From Streptomyces sp. SID13031 (GTDB lineage Bacteria > Actinomycetota > Actinomycetes > Propionibacteriales > Kribbellaceae), in the NCBI RefSeq assembly GCF_010548305.1, contig NZ_JAAGLV010000013.1, positions 62,001-126,000 on the forward strand: 64,000 bases of DNA, written 5' to 3'. This document shows, in pieces, positions 6,749 to 13,192 of the stretch. Position 1 is the stretch's first letter. Each line of letters starts with the position of its first letter. Made by a program: the position numbers and the translations under genes. The notes beneath the pieces were generated by a model. It searched no databases. It saw only the letters and a program-made list of their open reading frames with translations, and was not told the DNA's origin.

Positions 6749-7867
6749 TTGAACGACGACCTTTTCCACCTCGCCACCCCGTGGGCAGATCAGCTCAACG
6801 CAGACCTGCAGGAGTCGGACGCCGCCGGTGCCTTCCCGCACCACAAGTGGAAGGCCATCCAGGAGTCCGGGATCCTGCAGGCACCCTTCCATCCCGATTT
6901 CGGCGGCAGCGGCCGCAGCCTGACCGAGACCATGCGCGCCCTGGAAGGCCTCGGGTACACATCGCGGGACGCGGGCCTGTCCTTCTCCACGTCCACCCAG
7001 ATCGTGTCCGTCGGCATCCCGATGCAGCGGTTCGCGGCACCGGAGCTCAAGCACCGGTACCTGCCCCGCATCATGGCCGGTGACCTGATCACCGCGCACG
7101 CGATCACCGAGGAGTCCGGCGGGTCCGACGCGACGAACGTGTCCACCGTCGCCCGGCGCGACGGTGACCATTACGTTGTCAACGGCAACAAAATGTTCAT
7201 CACCAACGCCCCCATCGCCGATCTGTTCCTGCTGTACGTACGCACCGGCAAGCCAGGCCCGTTCGGCCTGACCACGCTGCTGGTCGAGGCCGGCACACCT
7301 GGCCTGACCGTCGGGCCGACCATGGACAAGCTCGGGCTGCGCACCAGCCCGATCGGCACCCTCTCCTTCGAGGAGTTGCGGATTCCCGTCGCGAACCGGA
7401 TCGGTGCGGAGGGAGCGGGGTTCCTCGTCCTGGACTACGTGATGAAGCGCGAGGTCCTGTTCGGCTTCTCCCTCACCCTCGGCGAGATGACCCGCCGGCT
7501 GGAGGAGACCGTCGAGTTCGCGAAGTCCCGCACGCAGTTCGGGCAGCCGATCGGCAAGTACCAGGCCGTCTCCCACAAGATCGCCGACATGAAGATGCGG
7601 GTGGAGACGGCCCGTAAGTGGCTGACCGACACCGGCGCCAAGGTCGAGGCCGGGCAGGATGCCGCCTTCGATCTCGCCGCCACAAAGACGATCGTCTCCG
7701 AGGCCAACGTGCAGACCGCCCTTGACGCTGTCCAGATCCATGGCGGCCGTGGCGTGCTCACCGAGTTCGGTATGGAGCGCGAGCTGCGCAACTCCATCGC
7801 CGGGACGATCTACTCCGGCAGCTCCGAGATCCAGCGCAACCGCATCGCCACTCTGATTGGCCTTTGA
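6749..7867 (+). CDS. Acyl-CoA-dehydrogenase-family flavoprotein, probably acting on a carrier-bound amino acid
   Basis: The 372-residue protein has the full acyl-CoA dehydrogenase fold: N-terminal helical domain, FAD-binding beta domain with AITEESGGSDATNV, and the C-terminal domain with RTQFGQPIG and IHGGRGVL. The motif that normally carries the catalytic glutamate (YEGT) reads IYSGSSEIQR, so Ser replaces Glu. A glutamate in helix G (KREVLFG) may serve instead, as in isovaleryl-CoA-type enzymes. In a cluster with a free A domain and carrier protein it most resembles PltE-type oxidases, which introduce double bonds in prolyl-carrier protein. TTG 6749 is used because GAGGAC lies upstream. It ends 10 nt before the next gene. 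Confidence 0.85.
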   Translation: MNDDLFHLATPWADQLNADLQESDAAGAFPHHKWKAIQESGILQAPFHPDFGGSGRSLTETMRALEGLGYTSRDAGLSFSTSTQIVSVGIPMQRFAAPELKHRYLPRIMAGDLITAHAITEESGGSDATNVSTVARRDGDHYVVNGNKMFITNAPIADLFLLYVRTGKPGPFGLTTLLVEAGTPGLTVGPTMDKLGLRTSPIGTLSFEELRIPVANRIGAEGAGFLVLDYVMKREVLFGFSLTLGEMTRRLEETVEFAKSRTQFGQPIGKYQAVSHKIADMKMRVETARKWLTDTGAKVEAGQDAAFDLAATKTIVSEANVQTALDAVQIHGGRGVLTEFGMERELRNSIAGTIYSGSSEIQRNRIATLIGL

Positions 7868-7877
7868 GGAGCTTTCC

Positions 7878-8552
7878 ATGTCTGTTGACCTGAACGAGTT
7901 GACCCGCCCGACCGAGTTCCTCGACTACGAGACCGACGAAGTCCAAGCTTTCATCGACCACGCCGTCAAGGACCGCTCGGCGGACCGGACGACCAACGCG
8001 ATCGAGCTGTACTACGCCGTCCGCGACGGCATCTTCTACGAGGTCTACGGCGCGGACCTGTCCGCCGACGGGCTGAAGGCCTCGAGCACCGTGCGGGCCA
8101 AGTCCGGGTTCTGTCTGCACAAGTCCGCCCTGTACGCAGCGGTGGTCCGTGCCCTCGGCATCCCCTCCCGCCTCGTGTACGGCGATGTGCGCAACCACCT
8201 TGCCTCGCCGCGGCTGATCGAGCACATCGGCGGCGACGTCTTCTTCCACGGCCTCACCCAGGTCTACCTTGACGGTCAGTGGGTCAAGGCCACTCCGGTG
8301 TTCAACAAGATGCTCTGCAAGCTGTACGGCATGGAGGCCCTCGAGTTCGACGGCACCGCCGACAGCCTCTACCACCCGCATGACGGCGGCGGATCGATGG
8401 AGTTCCTCGTCGACCACGGTGCCTTCGACGACGTCCCGTACGAGTACGTCATCGCCACCATGCGGGCCAAGCACCCCAAGTTCCTCGACAACTCCGGCTC
8501 GGGAACCGTCAGCGGCGGCAGCCTCGCCGGCGAATCCACCCTCGCCAAGTAG
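7878..8552 (+). CDS. Transglutaminase-like cysteine enzyme
   Basis: The 224-residue protein belongs to the transglutaminase-like fold. Cys79 (KSGFCLHKS) starts a helix and His124 (FFHGLTQVYLDGQW) lies on the following strand. The place of the third, aspartate, residue reads WVKATPVFN, as in an actinobacterial subgroup. Members such as AdmF form amide bonds with thioester substrates on carrier proteins, so here it could release or condense the carrier-bound intermediate. That role is inferred from context only; a peptidase or thioesterase role is also possible. GAGGAG precedes the ATG, and both neighbours are within 11 nt. Confidence 0.8.
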   Translation: MSVDLNELTRPTEFLDYETDEVQAFIDHAVKDRSADRTTNAIELYYAVRDGIFYEVYGADLSADGLKASSTVRAKSGFCLHKSALYAAVVRALGIPSRLVYGDVRNHLASPRLIEHIGGDVFFHGLTQVYLDGQWVKATPVFNKMLCKLYGMEALEFDGTADSLYHPHDGGGSMEFLVDHGAFDDVPYEYVIATMRAKHPKFLDNSGSGTVSGGSLAGESTLAK

Positions 8553-8563
8553 GGAGAAATTCC

Positions 8564-9364
8564 ATGACCAGCACGAGCACACCCACCGACGGCTGGGATG
8601 CCGGCACCCGGATCGGCGTCGTCGTACCGCATGCCGATGTCGGCCCGGAGGCCGAACTCCAGGCGATGGCGCCGGCGTCGGTGTCCATTCACGGATCGCG
8701 GGTCCATTTCGCCGCCATGCGGGCCGGCGGCGAGATGGACGAGAAGATCCCGCACGACCCGGTGATGGCGTTCGTCCAGCCACCGTTCCTGGACCAGGCC
8801 GTGGAACTGCTGGCCGCGAGCCCGCTGCACGCACTCGCCCTCGGCTTCACTTCTTCCAGTTATGTGCTGAAGGCCAAGGGGGAGGCGGAGCTCTACGAAC
8901 GACTTGCCCCCGTCACCCGCGATCTGCCGATCACGGGAACGACCAAGGCGGCTCGCGCGGCGTTCCACGCGCTGGGCGCCCACAAGATCGCCATCGTGAA
9001 CCCGCCGTGGTTCGACGACATCCTCTCGGGTCAGGGCGCGGACTACTTCGGCGAGTTCGGGTTCGACGTCGTCCATCACGGGCCGTGCGGCCTGCCGTCG
9101 AACCAGAAGGCGATCAACCCCGGCAACCTGTCCGCTTGGATCCGCGACACGGTCGCCGCTCACCAGCCCGACGCCGTCCTGGTGGCCGGCAACGGCATTC
9201 GTGCAGTGGGGACCATCAAGCCCCTCGAGGAAGAGCTGGGCTTCAACGTGGTCACCGCGAACCAGGTGGTCCTGTGGCACGCCCTGCACCTCGCCGATGC
9301 CGCCGACGTCGCTGCCGGCATCACCGACTACGGCCAGCTTTTCGCTACCACTCCCAAGGACTGA
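8564..9364 (+). CDS. Maleate isomerase/arylmalonate decarboxylase-like protein lacking the catalytic cysteines
   Basis: The 266-residue protein follows the Asp/Glu racemase superfamily branch that contains maleate cis-trans isomerase and arylmalonate decarboxylase. The two strand ends that normally present cysteines read LGFTSSSY (Phe95 where Cys is usual) and VLVAGNGIRA (Gly209 where Cys is usual). The only cysteine in the protein is Cys175 in GPCGLPSN. It therefore cannot use the standard two-cysteine racemisation chemistry and may be a lyase, hydrolase or binding protein. It is the last gene of the operon; its TGA is one base away from the convergent stop of the IS701-like gene. Confidence 0.75.
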   Translation: MTSTSTPTDGWDAGTRIGVVVPHADVGPEAELQAMAPASVSIHGSRVHFAAMRAGGEMDEKIPHDPVMAFVQPPFLDQAVELLAASPLHALALGFTSSSYVLKAKGEAELYERLAPVTRDLPITGTTKAARAAFHALGAHKIAIVNPPWFDDILSGQGADYFGEFGFDVVHHGPCGLPSNQKAINPGNLSAWIRDTVAAHQPDAVLVAGNGIRAVGTIKPLEEELGFNVVTANQVVLWHALHLADAADVAAGITDYGQLFATTPKD

Positions 9365-9365
9365 G

Positions 9366-10568
9366 TCAGGCGGCCCGGCGGTGGACGGGCCGGTCCGGTT
9401 CCTGGAGCCGGTGCGTTGCCACCTGCTGATAGGCGTAGGCCGCGGAGGTCAGCGTCATGTGGTGGTGCCAGCCCGGGTACGAGCGGCCCTCGAAGTCTCG
9501 CAAGCCGAAGTCTCGCTCCATCCGGCCGATGGTGGCAGCCGTCGTGGCCGGCCCGTCGACCAGTGCGAGGAGTTCGCCGAACGGCCGGTTCGTCATGTTC
9601 GTGAGCCACAGGCCACCGGGCCGGCCCCGGCTGTCTTCGCGCCGGTCGAACAACCGGTAGGTGCGCTGAAGACCTGGCCTGGTCTGGGCGCGGGGCAGAT
9701 AGGCGAGCCCGGTCGGGTGCGTGGTGGTGTGGCCGGCGCGTTCGTCGATGAACTGCGCGGCCCGCACCGGAGCACCTTCGGCACACTGCCGGGCCGCCAG
9801 ATGACTGCCGGGCTGGAGCAGCAGGTTGTCCGGTACGGCGATGACGAAGTCATAGCCCCGCTCGACGAGTCCGTGAATCAGCGCGCGGGTGTCCAGGTAT
9901 CCGACCAGGTCGGCCACCACCGGCATCGACCCTTCAGGTATCGATCCTTCAGGTCTCGACACTGTAGGCATCGATACGTCCGGCATCGACGCCGCGGCTC
10001 CGCGCAGGGCCAGGCTGTTGAGCAGATCCAGCACACCTACGGCCGGCGACGCCGCCGTCACGGGGCCCGGAATGCGGGCACGCCGGCGCCGCGCGGCATC
10101 TGACCATTCCTCGGGCAGCAGCATGTTCCAGGCCACCGGCAGATCCCCGGTGGCCGACGACAGGAAGGCCCCGATCCCGATCTGGCAGTTGACGGTCCGT
10201 CCGGCCTGCGGGATGAAGCGGCGGTGCACTCCACAGGACTGCCCGCCACGTTTGGGAAGGACCGCGGGGGCGATGGTCCAGGACCGAGGCCGGGTCTGTT
10301 GCTCGACCCAGCGGATGAGCTCCGTCTGGATGGGTTCCCATTCCCAGGGACTGGCGTTGACGAACTGGTGCAGGGCCTGCGCGGCGGTGGCGGAATCGGT
10401 GACCGCTGCTGCCATCCGCCGGACCGTCTTCTTGCCCGGCGTGGTGAGCAGTCCTTGCAGATAGACCTCGGCCCACCGCCGCTGATCGGCCCTGGGTAAT
10501 TGTCCGAACAAATCGGCGGCGAATCGGTTGAAGAATGTCGATCCGTGCGGCCCCGAGCGTGCGGTCAT
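9366..10568 (-). CDS. IS701-family transposase-like protein, probably inactive
   Basis: The 400-residue protein has IS701 landmarks: LFGQLPRADQRRWAEVY near the start, the NCQIGIG and NMLLPEEW region, ADLVGYLDTRALI and the ending DFEGRSYPGWHHHMTL. The segment that should carry the first catalytic aspartate (DDTG or DETG before PK) reads IAPAVLPKRGG, so the DDE triad is incomplete. Five 15-bp repeats add a pentapeptide-repeat insertion between the two halves of the catalytic domain. No flanking terminal inverted repeats or target duplications were found. ATG 10568 has GGGGAGGGG about 8 bases upstream; a GTG at 10604 is possible. Such proteins often sit next to actinobacterial biosynthetic clusters. 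Confidence 0.75.
   Translation of the reverse strand: MTARSGPHGSTFFNRFAADLFGQLPRADQRRWAEVYLQGLLTTPGKKTVRRMAAAVTDSATAAQALHQFVNASPWEWEPIQTELIRWVEQQTRPRSWTIAPAVLPKRGGQSCGVHRRFIPQAGRTVNCQIGIGAFLSSATGDLPVAWNMLLPEEWSDAARRRRARIPGPVTAASPAVGVLDLLNSLALRGAAASMPDVSMPTVSRPEGSIPEGSMPVVADLVGYLDTRALIHGLVERGYDFVIAVPDNLLLQPGSHLAARQCAEGAPVRAAQFIDERAGHTTTHPTGLAYLPRAQTRPGLQRTYRLFDRREDSRGRPGGLWLTNMTNRPFGELLALVDGPATTAATIGRMERDFGLRDFEGRSYPGWHHHMTLTSAAYAYQQVATHRLQEPDRPVHRRAA
9922..9996 (-). repeat. Five 15-bp tandem repeats inside the IS701-like gene
   Basis: Units of the form GGCATCGACCCTTCA follow each other at 9922, 9937, 9952, 9967 and 9982 with gradual divergence. They keep the reading frame and encode a short repeat of the type SMPxV/GSIPE in the protein. 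Replication slippage is the simplest origin. Confidence 0.85.
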
Positions 10569-10729
10569 CGTTGGGTTCCCCTCCCCGTGAAGATCCACCG
10601 TCACCGGCAGACCATCAGAGAATAAAGAACGTTTGCTATTTTTTTAACCGCTTTGGGTAAATGGGCAGTTACTATCTGGGTAATCAGACAAACGTTTGCT
10701 GCATTGTTCGACCTGAATTGAATATGTTG
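10569..10729. promoter_or_regulatory. AT-rich spacer with two AACGTTTGCT direct repeats
   Basis: This 161-bp spacer is far richer in A and T than its surroundings and includes TATTTTTTTAA. The decamer AACGTTTGCT occurs at 10628-10637 and 10691-10700, 63 bp apart; the second copy lies in the palindrome CAAACGTTTG. It precedes the leftward IS701-like gene and follows the stress-protein gene. A LacI- or GntR-like binding site, or old mobile-element debris, are both possible. Confidence 0.45.
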
Positions 10730-11632
10730 CTAGTCGGACCAGGTGTAGGTGCCCGAGGGGACCACCAGGGCCGGTACGGGTGTGTGCCGGAGGATCTTGG
10801 TCGCGGTCGAGCCCAGGAAGACCCGGGCCAGCTGGCCCAGGCGGCTGGATCCGAGGATCAGGACGTCGTCGGGGGACCACGGGATGGCGGTCAGAGCGCC
10901 CTCCCAGCCGCGGCCGCGGGCGACGACTGTCTCCACGTCGGTGACGCCTCGGGATTTGCAGAACTCCAGGGCGTCCTCGTGGAGTTCGATCGCCTGCTCG
11001 GCCCATTGGGCGGCGACCATGTCCTCGGCGTCCAGGCCGACCTCGGGTGGGTACATCGTATTGGCGCGCGGGACGAAGGTGGCCACCCGCAGATGGCCGT
11101 CGTAGCGCTTCACCAGGGCGCAGGCTGCGGCGAGCGCTTCGCGGGAGCGGTCGGTACCTGCGTAGGCGCAGGTCAAGGAGCCGAAGGTCGCGAGGGGTTC
11201 GCCGCCATAGCCCTGGGGTGCGAGCAGGATCGGGACCGGCGACGAGTGGAGCAGGCGCGAGCTGACGCTGCCGACGAGCAGGGAGCCTTGGGTGGCGGCG
11301 CGTGCGGAGCCCAGTACGAGCAGGTCTACACCTGACTCCTCGGCCACCCGGACCAGGCCGTCGGCGACGGAGGTCGAGGCGATCCGCCGGAACTCCAGCC
11401 CCTCGGGATCGCCCGGCGACAACGCTTCGACCGCGTCGCGGTGCGCTTGCTCGGCGACGGAGTCGAGCCATTGGCGGTACTCGAGATCGACCCGCTCCGT
11501 GCCCGGTTCGGAGACGGTCGGGAGCACGGCGACGACGACCAGCTCGGCGCCCGTCGTACGGCGCAAGGTCGCGCCGAGCTCGAGGGCTTCGGGGGTGTCG
11601 TCACCGCCGCGGTAGGCGACGACGGCCTTCAC
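10730..11632 (-). CDS. Universal stress protein with two Usp domains
   Basis: The 300-residue protein is a tandem of two UspA-like domains. Each ends with the nucleotide-binding pattern of the ATP-binding subgroup: GSARAATQGSLLVGSVSSR in the first half and GSSRLGQLARVFLGSTATK in the second. It is cytoplasmic and probably helps during growth arrest or stress. Its GTG start overlaps the stop of the permease gene upstream (GTGA), so translation is coupled. Pairing of a Usp protein with an amino acid permease is common and suggests that the Usp protein may modulate transport. Confidence 0.9.
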   Translation of the reverse strand: MKAVVAYRGGDDTPEALELGATLRRTTGAELVVVAVLPTVSEPGTERVDLEYRQWLDSVAEQAHRDAVEALSPGDPEGLEFRRIASTSVADGLVRVAEESGVDLLVLGSARAATQGSLLVGSVSSRLLHSSPVPILLAPQGYGGEPLATFGSLTCAYAGTDRSREALAAACALVKRYDGHLRVATFVPRANTMYPPEVGLDAEDMVAAQWAEQAIELHEDALEFCKSRGVTDVETVVARGRGWEGALTAIPWSPDDVLILGSSRLGQLARVFLGSTATKILRHTPVPALVVPSGTYTWSD

Positions 11633-13086
11633 TGCTCAGCCTCCTCGACCTCGGCGTCGTGCAGGATCGAATGCTTGTGGCTGTAGAGGAAGTAGACGGC
11701 CAGGGCCAGTACCAGCCACAGCCCGACCGAGATCCAGGTGACGGCGGCGATCGTGCTCGCGGCGTACGCGCAGGAGATGATCGACAGGATCGGGATCACC
11801 GGGCCGAACGGCAACCGGAAGCCGCGCTCCAGATCGGGCCGGGTCCGGCGCAGGATGATCACCGTCGCCGAGACGACCATGAACGCGGCCAGCGTGCCGA
11901 TGCTGACCAGGTCGAACAGCTTGTCGATCGGTACCACCGCCGCCAGCACGGCGATGAAGGCGCTGGTGACGAGGACGTTCTTGTTCGGCGACAGGGTGTT
12001 CTTGTTCACCTCTTTGAACAGCGGCGGCAGCATCCCGTCGCGGCCCATCGCGAACAGGATCCGGGTCTGGCCGTAGACGGTGATCAGGGTGACCGAGAAG
12101 ATCGAGATGACGGCGCCCGCGGCGATGATGATGCCGGGCAGCGAGATCCCGGTGACGTCGTCGAGGATGGCTTCGAGGCCGGCGTCCTGGCCCTCGAACT
12201 TCGAGGTCTCCTGGGCGCCGACGGCGGCGAAGGCGACGAACAGGTAGAAGACCGTCACGATCGCGACGGCGCCGAAGACCGCCCGCGGGATGGTCCGGCC
12301 CGGGTCCTTGACCTCCTCGCCGGCCGTGGAGACGGCGTCGATCCCGAGGAAGGTGAAGAAGATCGCCGGGATGGCGGCGGAGATGCCGCTGATGCCCTCG
12401 GGAGCGAACGGCTCCAGGTTGCCGGCCTTGAAGCCGGTCAGCGCCAGTACGACGAACAGCGCCAGCACGCACAGCTTGATGACCACCATGATGGCGTTCG
12501 CCCTGGCCGACTCCTTCGCGCCGCGGAGCAGCAAGAGGCAGCACATGCCGACCAGGACGACGGCGGGCAGGTTGATGATGCCGGGGCCTTCGGCAAGCAG
12601 TCCCGAGCTCAGCGACTCGGGGATCCGGAAGCCGAAGACGTCGTCGAGCAACGCGTTGAAGTACTCGGCCCAGCCGACCGACGTGGCGGCTCCGGCCACG
12701 CCGTACTCGAGGATCAGGCACCAGCCGACGATGTAGGCGGGAAGCTCGCCGAGCGAGGCGAACGAGTACGAGTAGGCGGAACCCGAGACCGGGATGGTCG
12801 AGGCGACCTCCGCGTAGCAGAGCGCGGTCAGCGCCGCGATGATGCCGACGAGCAGGAAGGTGACCATGACGGCCGGGCCGGCCTTGGGCACCGTCACCGC
12901 GAGGACGAAGAAGATCCCGGTACCGATGGTGGCGCCGACGCCGAACATCATCAGCTGGAACGTGGTCATCGATCGCTCGAGATGCTCCGAGCCGTGTTCA
13001 CCGCGGCTGGCGGCGAGCATGTCGTCGATGTTCTTCTTGCGCAACAGCGGGTGCGACGGTGACGGCGGACGAGTGGCTCTGCTCAT
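11629..13086 (-). CDS. APC-superfamily amino acid permease (cationic amino acid transporter type)
   Basis: The 485-residue membrane protein has about 12-13 helices and the APC signature in helix 1 (GVGATIGTGIFFV). The motif FFTFLGIDAVSTAGEEVKDP and the overall length fit the CAT/YfnA-like branch, which imports neutral or cationic amino acids. The N-terminal 40 residues are cytoplasmic and basic. The gene is followed without a gap by the universal stress protein gene and shares its transcript. The start ATG at 13086 is followed by SRATRPPSPSHPLL; no strong alternative start is seen. Confidence 0.92.
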   Translation of the reverse strand: MSRATRPPSPSHPLLRKKNIDDMLAASRGEHGSEHLERSMTTFQLMMFGVGATIGTGIFFVLAVTVPKAGPAVMVTFLLVGIIAALTALCYAEVASTIPVSGSAYSYSFASLGELPAYIVGWCLILEYGVAGAATSVGWAEYFNALLDDVFGFRIPESLSSGLLAEGPGIINLPAVVLVGMCCLLLLRGAKESARANAIMVVIKLCVLALFVVLALTGFKAGNLEPFAPEGISGISAAIPAIFFTFLGIDAVSTAGEEVKDPGRTIPRAVFGAVAIVTVFYLFVAFAAVGAQETSKFEGQDAGLEAILDDVTGISLPGIIIAAGAVISIFSVTLITVYGQTRILFAMGRDGMLPPLFKEVNKNTLSPNKNVLVTSAFIAVLAAVVPIDKLFDLVSIGTLAAFMVVSATVIILRRTRPDLERGFRLPFGPVIPILSIISCAYAASTIAAVTWISVGLWLVLALAVYFLYSHKHSILHDAEVEEAEQ

Positions 13087-13149
13087 GGTGGCCTCCGACC
13101 GGATCGGTCGGGCCAGCGTGACAGCGCGGGACCGGCAAGTACAGGCCTA

Positions 13150-13181
13150 ACTCGTTCCAGCCACCACGGGCTGGAACGAGT
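13150..13181 (-). terminator. Terminator hairpin after the VIT gene
   Basis: ACTCGTTCCAGCC (13150-13162) and its perfect complement (13169-13181) form a 13-bp stem with a 6-nt loop just past the stop codon of the VIT-domain gene at 13193. It separates that operon from the permease operon. Confidence 0.75.
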
Positions 13182-13192
13182 CTTCGGCTGTC

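Noticed and set aside
4516..9364. Standard ectoine biosynthesis cluster
   Set aside because: Only an EctC-like gene is present; acetyltransferase and transaminase genes of ectoine synthesis are missing.
9366..10729. Complete insertion sequence
   Set aside because: No matching terminal inverted repeats or target-site duplication could be found around the IS701-like gene.
11302..13062. A 586-codon open frame antisense to the APC permease
   Set aside because: Repetitive Arg/Gly/Asp-rich sequence with no fold; the permease on the other strand is complete.
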